In this document: piece by piece, positions 32,246 through 40,141 of the stretch
Layout of the letters: each line of letters begins with the position of its first letter
Numbering within the stretch: position 1 is the stretch's first letter
DNA from: Paraburkholderia flava
GTDB taxonomy: Bacteria; Pseudomonadota; Gammaproteobacteria; Burkholderiales; Burkholderiaceae
Assembly: GCF_004359985.1 (NCBI RefSeq)
Contig: NZ_SMRO01000001.1
Location: forward strand, 434,001-498,000
Direction: 5' to 3'
DNA: 64,000 nucleotides
Notes under the pieces: model-generated
Database searches by the model: none
The model's input: only the letters and a program-made list of their open reading frames with translations
Told to the model about the DNA's origin: nothing
Made by a program: the position numbers and the translations under genes

Positions 32246-34075
32246 TCAGAAGTTGCGGGTGACGAACATCCCGACGAAATTGCGGTCCGCGTACGGTTGA
32301 CCGACCGTATTGTGTCCACCCCAGAACAGCGTGTAATTGACGCCCGCCTGCCACGCCGCCGGATTCTGGTTGAACAGCACGTAAAGATTCAGCGACTTCG
32401 CGCCCTGCAGGTAGTTCGCGTTCAACGTCGGCGTGTAACCGTACAGACCGTCGACGAAGGTCATGCCGGGCGTCACCTGCCAGCCGTGGATCAGCGTGCC
32501 GTCGTAGGTCCAGTTGAAATCGACCGTTGCCCCCACGGAACTCGACGTGCCCTGCGCCACGGCGATCGGATAACCCAATCCCGAGCCGTTGTTCAGCCAG
32601 GGAAGATAGCCGGCCTGCGGCACCTGCGTGACCGTTTGTCCCGCGATCGAGCGAGTGACGCCGCTCGAACTCACGCCGGGATAGTAGATCCACGTGAGCT
32701 CCCAGGTCAGCGCGGCAGCATCGGCGCCGAGCAGCTTGAGAAACGGATACTCGCTACGGGTGAGCGCGAGAATGCCGTTGATGTCGTACTGAAACTTCTT
32801 CTCGTCGGCCCACTGCTGGCAATCGATACCCGCCGCGCCATTCGTATTGGTATCGAGGGGACCGCCCGCGCCATAACACCCCGTCAAGGCCACGGCATCG
32901 CGAGGCCGATACGACAGCTCGGTGCCGATCGCCCAGTCGCCGAGCCCGAAATTCGCGCTGGCGCCGAATAGCTGACGGTTCCTAAGATACGACCACTGCG
33001 CCGTGCCGTTGGCCAGTGACGCCAGGACAGGCGACTTGTCGGTATAGTTCTCGTAATAGAACGCGAAATTCGCGTCGAAGGAACGCGGCGAATAATTGAA
33101 TTTCAAGCCGAACTGGGGCTTGTACTTCGACGGCGCCTGCCAGGAAACCGGAATGCCGATATCGTTATAGGGCGGCCCGGCAAATGCGCCATTCACGAGT
33201 CCGCTGTTGATCCCATTGATCAGGTTGGCATTGCCGCTGCCCGACCCCGCAATGGTCCCTGCGCTGGGGCCGTACGCATTGAGATTGTTGGTACTGAGGG
33301 TGAGCGGGCTCATGCCGCGGCCCAGTATGTTGGTGGTCGACCAGAACGAGCCCACCGGCGGGTAGCGATTGCCGTTCCATTGGAACTGGTAGTAATTTTC
33401 AACACTGAAGCCGTGCGATAAATCTGCGGCAAAGCTCAGCATGGGCGCCGGCAGCAGAGCCTGCTTGAGTTGCGAACCCGGAATCAGCAGCTTCTGAATG
33501 TCGATCGAGTTGGTCGCGTTGATGCCGCCCATTGCATAGATGCTCTCGCCCCAGTTGATCACCTGATTGCCGAATCGAACGTGCGCCACCTGCCCGCCGA
33601 TCGTGAAATCTTTCTGAGCCCACAGATCGAGCAACTGCGCGTTATACACGACCTGCGCGGAGGCAGTACTCGACAGCGGAGTTCTGTTCGTGTTTCCGGC
33701 GAGAAAGTCGTACATGCCGGTGCCGCGAATCATGAACTTGAGACCCTCGCTCGGCATCTTGAACAGCAACTCGCTGGTCGCGCCGATATACGTGCTGAAC
33801 GGTTGCCCTTTACGGTAATTCAGGTTGCCGTTGTCGGCGGCGCCCCATTGATTGACGTTCGCCGCCGTCGCGCAGCCGTTGGCATTCGGATCGCCCGTGA
33901 GCGAGCAGCTCGGATCTTTGGTCCGGATGCCCGCGCCGGCCGTGAGATTGGTGACCCACGAGCCCTTGAGATCGTTGATGCCTGTCGAAAACTCATAGCC
34001 GTACGCGTTCGACGTGGCTGTTCCCAAAGCAGCCAAAAAAAACGGAGCATGCCTGACAAACTTTCTGCTTCTCAT
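32246..34075 (-). CDS. DUF1302 outer-membrane beta-barrel protein
   Basis: A 609-residue exported protein: signal peptide near residues 1-26, then the typical opening INDLKGSWVTNLTAGAGIRT, a GNQVINWGES segment, and alternating amphipathic strands to a terminal phenylalanine. DUF1302 proteins are outer-membrane barrels found beside DUF1329 genes in bacteria growing on aromatic or steroid compounds. A role as entry or exit channel for a hydrophobic compound is inferred. It is second in the operon. Confidence 0.87.
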   Translation of the reverse strand: MRSRKFVRHAPFFLAALGTATSNAYGYEFSTGINDLKGSWVTNLTAGAGIRTKDPSCSLTGDPNANGCATAANVNQWGAADNGNLNYRKGQPFSTYIGATSELLFKMPSEGLKFMIRGTGMYDFLAGNTNRTPLSSTASAQVVYNAQLLDLWAQKDFTIGGQVAHVRFGNQVINWGESIYAMGGINATNSIDIQKLLIPGSQLKQALLPAPMLSFAADLSHGFSVENYYQFQWNGNRYPPVGSFWSTTNILGRGMSPLTLSTNNLNAYGPSAGTIAGSGSGNANLINGINSGLVNGAFAGPPYNDIGIPVSWQAPSKYKPQFGLKFNYSPRSFDANFAFYYENYTDKSPVLASLANGTAQWSYLRNRQLFGASANFGLGDWAIGTELSYRPRDAVALTGCYGAGGPLDTNTNGAAGIDCQQWADEKKFQYDINGILALTRSEYPFLKLLGADAAALTWELTWIYYPGVSSSGVTRSIAGQTVTQVPQAGYLPWLNNGSGLGYPIAVAQGTSSSVGATVDFNWTYDGTLIHGWQVTPGMTFVDGLYGYTPTLNANYLQGAKSLNLYVLFNQNPAAWQAGVNYTLFWGGHNTVGQPYADRNFVGMFVTRNF

Positions 34076-34158
34076 CGTCCCCTCTCCTCCCCTGAAGCCA
34101 GCAAACGCCGCTCGCCCGCCGGCTTTCTTTATTCACGCACCGTTGCACATGCCGATCT

Positions 34159-35526
34159 TCACCGCTCGCTGACCGACCTCAGCGATTCCGCGGTAAAGAA
34201 GTCCGGCTTGAAGCGGGGATCGTCGATCTGCTCGTACCAGCGCAGGTCCTTACCCTGCCCGATGGTCGAACTGTCGAATACGTAACGTCCATCCAGCAGG
34301 TCGTACTGCACCAGGGGTTCGTTGTCGCAGGTGCCGCCCATCTCCCATACCGGGATCGGATAGCTTTCCCGCACCTTCCACAACTTGCCCTGTGCGTCGT
34401 AATCCTCGCCGGTGAGTGCCAGCCAGCTGTCCTCATCCAGATAGAAAACTTTCTTCGACGCGACGTGGCGCGCGGTCGGCTTAACGGTCGCCTCGATGAC
34501 CCAGACACGATGCACCTCGTAGCGCCGGTGATCCGCGGCGATGCCGTTCGGCGTCGCGATGTCGTGCAGCTTCGCGTTGAATGCGTACATGCCGAAGTCG
34601 TTGTACGGCACGATCATTTCGCGTTTTCCGATCAGCTTCCAGTTGAAGCGGTCGATCGCGCCGTTGAACATATTGGCTTCGTCGACCAGATACTGGTTTT
34701 CATAACCGATCAATGGCGCGTCGTGCGTGTAGGTCGGCATGCGTCTCACGCGCCGCTGCCCGGGAAAGTAATAGAATGTTTCGGGTTCCTTATCGAAATA
34801 TTGCCGCTGGACGAACGCCTGGCCCGCCAGGGCCGCAGGCGAAGTCGCGGCCGAGTATGCGGCCAGACTAAGCTGATCGACTTCCTGCGGCGAGGTCTTG
34901 CCCTGCTTACCCCACGGAAAGTAAAGGAGTTGCGGGCCGGCCGTGTCGATCCATGCGTCGCTACCCGGGCGCGGCGAAATGGACGTGGTGGCTTGCGGCC
35001 ACTCGATACCCACCCCCCGGTAGCGCATCTCGTAGTTCAGGATCGCCTCGGCACCGCTCTTCGGCCGTGGAAACGGCACACCCGGCAAAATCGCTGACTG
35101 GATCGTCTCGCCATTGGCGGCGAGTTTCGCCGCCGCCGAATTGGCCGCCGAATTCTGTTCGACGCTTTCCGGGAACTGGCATTCGCGGTGCGACGGATAC
35201 ACGTCCATCCGATAGCCCTTCTGCTGCCTGATCAACTGGATCTGACCCGGCGAAAGCAGGTTGGCATATTTATCGACATTCAACGCGTCGATCTGATACA
35301 GCGGCTTCTCGTTGCGATGCTTCCAGAAATCTCCGCGGAATTTCCCGTAGGTCCAGCCGGCGTCAGGCGCCTGCCGGCCGGCGAAGACCGGTACAAGACC
35401 GTCCTTGCTCGCCGCGCGTTGGGCCCCGACCGGGGTTAGATCGTCGGCCGCGATGGACGATCCCGCGATCACCATCAAGGCCGTCGCGATAACCGACGTG
35501 GCTGCGATTTTGTGTGTTTTAGACAT
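34159..35526 (-). CDS. DUF1329 periplasmic (LolB-like fold) protein
   Basis: A 455-residue exported protein with a clear signal peptide (VIATALMVIAGSSIAADD). DUF1329 features are the opening LTPVGAQRAASKDGLVPVFAG, internal VDQLSLAAYSAATSPAALAG, the RRVRRMPTYTHDAP segment and YEQIDDPRFKPDFFTAESL at the end. The family is predicted to resemble LolA/LolB lipid carriers and accompanies DUF1302 barrels. As the promoter-proximal gene of the four-gene operon it may shuttle a hydrophobic ligand through the periplasm. Confidence 0.87.
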   Translation of the reverse strand: MSKTHKIAATSVIATALMVIAGSSIAADDLTPVGAQRAASKDGLVPVFAGRQAPDAGWTYGKFRGDFWKHRNEKPLYQIDALNVDKYANLLSPGQIQLIRQQKGYRMDVYPSHRECQFPESVEQNSAANSAAAKLAANGETIQSAILPGVPFPRPKSGAEAILNYEMRYRGVGIEWPQATTSISPRPGSDAWIDTAGPQLLYFPWGKQGKTSPQEVDQLSLAAYSAATSPAALAGQAFVQRQYFDKEPETFYYFPGQRRVRRMPTYTHDAPLIGYENQYLVDEANMFNGAIDRFNWKLIGKREMIVPYNDFGMYAFNAKLHDIATPNGIAADHRRYEVHRVWVIEATVKPTARHVASKKVFYLDEDSWLALTGEDYDAQGKLWKVRESYPIPVWEMGGTCDNEPLVQYDLLDGRYVFDSSTIGQGKDLRWYEQIDDPRFKPDFFTAESLRSVSER

Positions 35527-36228
35527 GATTCACCTTTCGTTTTTTTCTTCACCCGGCAGCCGGTCTTTTCTGTGGGAAGCGCCTGTGGGATGCATCAATC
35601 CGAGCGTTCCTATAAGCCGCGCTGGAACGTTGGCCGATGAGAAATGCTCGGCGCACGAGCGCCCTCAATGTGAGGCAGTCCCAACAGTTCGCTTTTGACC
35701 CTGTCTCATTAAATATGTCACTTGACCTATTTATATCGAACAACCATATGCATCGCAACTTGGGTTAAACCCTCAGTACCCGAGGCAATATCGACGACCT
35801 GTTGCAGATGGCTATTTCCGACTCATCCCTGCACCGTTCAACGCAATTCATCGATACCTGGCAAGCGATCGGCTTGATCTACCGAGGGTCATACCGTCGA
35901 TGATTCGTTCGAAAGTGGTCAAGGACAGTCACTGAAATAAAAGGTAGCTTGACCTATATTTGATAGCGCGCATGCCTGATCACAACGCGGATTCCGTCGC
36001 GCGATCGGCAACGTCATGATCAGACTACCGGCGCGAAGCCCCGCAATGCGCGTATCGATGTCCGCAAAATTTCCGCCACCCGGAGGAACGGTTCGCCTGC
36101 GGACAGGTCGCTGCGGCCGTGTCGTGGATGTCAGCGGGTTTTGGACTGGCATGGGTCGACCGGCCGACGGGGAAGTTTTTGTTAAGTGTTAAAATTCCGC
36201 TGATTTTTGGGCCAAGGAAAACGAATCC
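35527..36228. other. Promoter region between the DUF1329 operon and tetR
   Basis: A 700-bp divergent intergenic region without a convincing gene. The decamer CTTGACCTAT occurs twice (35721-35730 and 35948-35957). The first lies in ACTTGACCTATTTATAT. These are the best operator candidates for the adjacent TetR protein. Confidence 0.45.
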
Positions 36229-36927
36229 ATGCCATCGAAAGCGACAAATCAGAATGCTCGCAAGAAAAAAGGCCAGGAAGAGGCCCATGCCAAAGAGCCA
36301 GTGGGGGCTGCAACCCTGCAAGCTCGCGATGACTCGCACACCTTCACTGAACGCGGCCGCGCCACGATGGCCCGCATTCTGACGAGCGCGGTCGAGATAT
36401 TCGTCACGGAAGGCTACGGCGGACTGAGCATGCGAAAGGTGGCTGTGAAAGCCGGACTTGCGCTGTCGAATCTGCAGCACTATTTTCCTTCTCGCGAAGA
36501 TCTTCTGGCGGCGCTCATTAACGCCACGCTCGAGGAATATTCGAAGACCTACCAGGAAATCGTCAGCGACCTCACGCTCACACCGGTCAAGCGGCTGGAA
36601 AAAACGATCCGGGTACTGATCGAGGACAGCAAACAACCGTTGACTCAAGGCCTGTTCGTCAACTTCTGGGCGATGGCGCAAACGCAGGAGTTCGCGCGCA
36701 AGAGCATGGAAGAGGGATACGAGTTTCAACGCCACGCGATCGGCGAACTGGTTGCGGCAGTGAATCCTCAGTTGTCTCCCTCTGAGCTGGCGTGCCGGGC
36801 GGCACTCATCACCTGCCAGATCGAAGGGCTCTTCGTGCTGATACCGCAGCGCAATCGCTTTCCATCGGATTTGAAGGGCATTGAGGACGAGGCGGTGAAA
36901 GCCATCATGGCCGTGGTAACCCGTTAG
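36229..36927 (+). CDS. TetR-family regulator
   Basis: A 232-residue regulator. After a basic, charged N-terminal extension (about residues 1-40) the TetR helix-turn-helix is clear: ARILTSAVEIFVTEGYGGLSMRKVAVKAGLALSNLQHYFPSREDLL. The rest is the all-helical ligand-binding domain. Its divergent position next to the DUF1329/DUF1302/MMPL operon suggests that it represses the operon and responds to its hydrophobic substrate. Its last codon and stop lie inside an 8-bp tandem repeat. Confidence 0.9.
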   Translation: MPSKATNQNARKKKGQEEAHAKEPVGAATLQARDDSHTFTERGRATMARILTSAVEIFVTEGYGGLSMRKVAVKAGLALSNLQHYFPSREDLLAALINATLEEYSKTYQEIVSDLTLTPVKRLEKTIRVLIEDSKQPLTQGLFVNFWAMAQTQEFARKSMEEGYEFQRHAIGELVAAVNPQLSPSELACRAALITCQIEGLFVLIPQRNRFPSDLKGIEDEAVKAIMAVVTR

Positions 36928-36954
36928 TCCGTTAGTCCGTTAGTCCGTTAGTCC
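36923..36954. repeat. 8-bp tandem repeat over the tetR stop codon
   Basis: Four perfect copies of GTTAGTCC (36923-36930 to 36947-36954), with a degenerate fifth (CTTAGCCC) after. The first copy supplies the TAG stop of the TetR gene. Slippage would change the copy number without altering the protein. Confidence 0.85.
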
Positions 36955-36998
36955 CTTAGCCCGTTCGCCCAACCACGCGGCGCCACGCGCATCTTCCA

Positions 36999-37748
36999 TC
37001 AGACAGTGCGCCGGCGACCCGATTGCACGCCCTTTTCCGCCTGGCTGAGCAACTGCCAGCCGAACGAAATCATCCATATCGGCAAAATCCCCGCGATGGC
37101 CATCTCGCATGCGTTTGTCAGGGCACCGAGCTGCGGGAAAAGGCCGAACACAAAGAACATGCCGGCGAACCAGCCTACGAGTTTCAGCAGAAACGCCCCT
37201 CGCCACCCGGCCTTCGCAAGCTGGCTGCCAACAATTAACGCCCACAGAAAAATAGCCGGACCTTCGCTCCACCATAAACCGCGTTGGGTCGCATTCGCGA
37301 CGCTCGTCCATACGGCCGCCAGCATGGCTTTGTCGCTATCGGCTGCGGCCGCATACAGATCCGTCAGCGGATGGATCACGGCCTGCTGGATAGCCGCGCC
37401 GCTGACGCCCACGGTGACATAGAAGCCCATCGCCAACACTGCCATATAACCGTACGCGCCGGCTTCCGCTGCCAGGCTGCGCCAGAAATACCCCGCGATC
37501 ACGAGAATCGGCAGATAGAAACCGAAGATATCGGCAATCATCGCCCCGCGGAACAGATTGCGTGCTTCAGCCGGAAGTGTCAGCATGGCCGCGCCACGCA
37601 ATACCTTATCCGTGTCCGTTCCCGTCACCATCAGCAGAAGTGCCCCGGTGACGTAAATCAGGAGTCCGCCGAGAATGGCGCTCCAACCGGTGAAACGGGC
37701 CGCCGTGCGGGATGTTTGACTCATCGTTTCTTCTCTATGGTCAGTCAT
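36999..37748 (-). CDS. Hypothetical polytopic membrane protein
   Basis: A hydrophobic protein of 249 residues with about six membrane helices (ILGGLLIYVTGALLLMVTG, FGFYLPILVIAGYFW, YMAVLAMGFYVTVGVSG, GPAIFLWALIVGSQL, LVGWFAGMFFVFGLFP, ILPIWMISFGWQLL). It resembles DUF4386-type proteins of unknown function. A start at 37724 (AGAGAAG upstream) would shorten it by eight residues. The start at 37748 overlaps the end of a remnant open frame, ATGACTGA. It lies downstream of the amine oxidase gene on the same strand. Confidence 0.65.
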   Translation of the reverse strand: MTDHREETMSQTSRTAARFTGWSAILGGLLIYVTGALLLMVTGTDTDKVLRGAAMLTLPAEARNLFRGAMIADIFGFYLPILVIAGYFWRSLAAEAGAYGYMAVLAMGFYVTVGVSGAAIQQAVIHPLTDLYAAAADSDKAMLAAVWTSVANATQRGLWWSEGPAIFLWALIVGSQLAKAGWRGAFLLKLVGWFAGMFFVFGLFPQLGALTNACEMAIAGILPIWMISFGWQLLSQAEKGVQSGRRRTV

Positions 37749-38003
37749 GTTCAGCCATGCCTTCGATACCCTGCTCGCGCAGCACCCGGATCAATCCGTC
37801 GTGTGCGAGTACGACATTCGTGGGAGCGGGACGGCGCCGCTTTCGCAAACCGCGCGACGCCCGGCTCGCCTCTTGAACCGACGTTAGGTCCGCACCGCGT
37901 CAAAGTGGCCGCACGAAACACACTCGTGCGCATCCCGCGTCACCACGCAACGCAACGCAACGCGAACGATCATGTGGGCATCAGCGGCTGCTTTCGCGGT
38001 GAC

Positions 38004-39365
38004 TCAGACGCCGCTCGATATGACCTCGCTCGCGGCACGTTCTCCGGATTCGATCGCGCCATCCATATAGCCCATGAAGCGCGTCGCGCTTTCAGTGCCG
38101 GCCCAGTGGATGCGGCCGCAAGGCGCTCGCAACGCGTGACCGTAGGCCGTCAACGTGCCCGGCGCGGTCGTGCCGACGAACCCGCCCCGGCTCCACGGAT
38201 CCGAGGTCCAGTCCTTGTCGATATAGCCGATCGGCTGAGCGGCTTGCGCGCCGAAGTAACGCTGCAGACACTCCAGCGCCGCGGCGCGGCGCACGCTTTG
38301 CGGCACGCCCGCCAACTCGCGGGCGGGCGTCGCCTCGAAGAAGCCGACGAGAATGCCGTGCCGGCTGCCGGGCGGCGTGGCGTCCATGACGGGACCGAAG
38401 TAGCCATGATCGCTGATCGCCTCGCCCGTCCATCCCTGCTCCCGCCAGAATGGACGCTCGTAGGCCACCAGTGCCTTGATCACGACACCCATCGGCATGC
38501 GGGCCTGCAATTGCATGCGGGCCGCCGACAGCGGCGAGTGGAAATCGATGCCCGACACCAGAGTCGGAGCGATTGCGACGATCAGACGCGACGCGTGGAC
38601 CTCGCCGCCGGCATGCCGGATCTTCACGCCGCGCTCCGATTGATCGACAGCGTACACCGGCGCATTCAGCGCCAGCGCACCGGGTGGCAGCTTTTGCGCT
38701 AACCGCTGCGCGATCTGGAAAGCGCCGCCGCTGACCAGAAACCGCTGGGCGCCGTCGCCGCGAACTTCGATCTGCGCCTGCAGTGACCCCGCCCCTGCGA
38801 CGAGGCTCAGGAAACCAAGCAGCGAGACTTCATGCGGCTCGCTGGTATAGAGCGCGCGAATCGCGATCTCCATCAGACTGCGCCCGCCGCGCGTGTACAC
38901 CGTATTTTGCAGCCATTGCTCCACCGTCATCCGATCCCAGCGCGCAGCGTTGCGCGCCGTCCAGGGCGACTCCGGATCGACGCTTTTCGCGGCCTGATCG
39001 ATGAGTCGCATGGCCCGGTCAGCATCCAGCAGGGCGAATGGCGACATGCGCGGAATCGTGCCGCGATAGCTGTGCAACCGGCCGCCCATCTCCAGCAGAC
39101 GCCGGCCGTCCGCATACTGCTCGTAGAGATCCAGACCCAGCTCCTCGCACACCGCGACGGCGTGCGTCTGCGTCTGGCCGATCCACTGTCCGCCCAGGTC
39201 GACGGTTTCGCCGCACAGCTCGTCGCCCAGCGTGCGACCGCCTACCCGGTCGCGCGCTTCCAGCACGCGCACGCGATAGCCACTCTTGCTCAATCGCTGC
39301 GCCGCACGAAGTCCGGATATCCCGGCGCCGACGATACAGACATCCACTCGATCCGGGGCGCTCAT
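38004..39365 (-). CDS. Flavin-containing amine oxidase family protein
   Basis: A 453-residue FAD enzyme: N-terminal dinucleotide motif VCIVGAGISGLRAAQRL, LEARDRVGGRT, the VDLGGQWIGQTQ segment, and a C-terminal GRIHWAGTESATRFMGYMDGAIESGERAA flavin-binding block. Such enzymes oxidise primary or polyamines, or desaturate related substrates. No signal peptide is seen. It starts about 780 bp from the autotransporter gene, and its promoter region has a TAGGTCA-containing palindrome. The substrate is not known; linkage to the DUF1329 operon is only positional. Confidence 0.85.
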   Translation of the reverse strand: MSAPDRVDVCIVGAGISGLRAAQRLSKSGYRVRVLEARDRVGGRTLGDELCGETVDLGGQWIGQTQTHAVAVCEELGLDLYEQYADGRRLLEMGGRLHSYRGTIPRMSPFALLDADRAMRLIDQAAKSVDPESPWTARNAARWDRMTVEQWLQNTVYTRGGRSLMEIAIRALYTSEPHEVSLLGFLSLVAGAGSLQAQIEVRGDGAQRFLVSGGAFQIAQRLAQKLPPGALALNAPVYAVDQSERGVKIRHAGGEVHASRLIVAIAPTLVSGIDFHSPLSAARMQLQARMPMGVVIKALVAYERPFWREQGWTGEAISDHGYFGPVMDATPPGSRHGILVGFFEATPARELAGVPQSVRRAAALECLQRYFGAQAAQPIGYIDKDWTSDPWSRGGFVGTTAPGTLTAYGHALRAPCGRIHWAGTESATRFMGYMDGAIESGERAASEVISSGV

Positions 39366-40141
39366 GACACGGCCTCCGTACGTTGCGAGGCGCAGTCGCT
39401 CGTCAGATCAGGCATCTTCATTGAGTCTCCGTTCATTGTGTGTACGCGGATTTGATATTACATGTGGACCAGGTCGGCGTGCGAAATTTTGCAATCTTTT
39501 TAGGTCACATGGCCTACACATAGTATAGGATTCGTGACTTCTGCGTATCGACAATTGTGCGAAATATTTTTCGTTTTTTTGCGTAAAAACCCGTAAATAT
39601 CGCAATTTTCGGCACACGACCGGCGATATCCTGTCAGACCGGTTGGGCCTAAAAAATTAGGTCAATTGCACTAATTATTCGAAAACCAGATGACTAATGA
39701 CCCACTTCAGGAGCGGACCACTGGAAAGCTCCCCGGACGTTGTCGACTGCGCACTCACCCCCAACTCCCGCAGATCGATCGGGTAATGGCAGCCGTCTCG
39801 GCGAATCAGGAGAAGTGGGTAACCATGCCGGTTAAATGACGCGTCGAGTTGTTAACGCGGATTCGCCAGGCACGAGTGGACCATGCCCAAGGATGGGACA
39901 CCCTCGTGCCGCTGCCGACAAGGTTGACAGCGTCCGGCGTAGGACGACATAGGACTACATCCGATCTCTTTCGTGGGCACGCATGCAATATTCCATCGAC
40001 CGCAAATGTGCCCTGCATTTCAGGGGGCTGATCGCAAAGACGTTGCGATGATCACCGTACTGAGAATGGAAGTAATTTTTCAAAACCCGTAGGTGTCCAT
40101 AATATATTTCAACAGCAGTTGTGGGACAGGACAGTCAAACC
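39366..40141. other. AT-rich divergent region between amine oxidase and autotransporter
   Basis: No convincing gene. It contains a 16-bp imperfect palindrome TAGGTCACATGGCCTA (39501-39516), a second TAGGTCA (39658-39664), CCTAA-AAAA-TTAGG around 39649 and an ACCCACTTC/GAAGTGGGT inverted pair at 39698-39706 and 39813-39821. The 39.7-40.0 kb part has a different base composition and may be a remnant of a mobile element. Confidence 0.4.
39501..39516 (-). promoter_or_regulatory. Palindromic operator-like site upstream of the amine oxidase gene
   Basis: TAGGTCACATGGCCTA, a 16-bp palindrome with two mismatched pairs, about 135 bp before the amine oxidase start. Its TAGGTCA half also occurs as TGACCTA twice in the tetR/DUF1329 promoter region, suggesting a common regulator. 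Confidence 0.45.

Noticed and set aside
36900..36960. The GTTAGTCC repeat as a CRISPR array
   Set aside because: Units are 8 bp with no spacers, so it is a simple tandem repeat.
37749..38003. Open minus-strand frame ending in VLAHDGLIRVLREQGIEGMAE between the membrane protein and amine oxidase genes
   Set aside because: It is preceded by an in-frame stop, has no start codon of its own and no recognised family, so it is at most a remnant; not listed as a gene.
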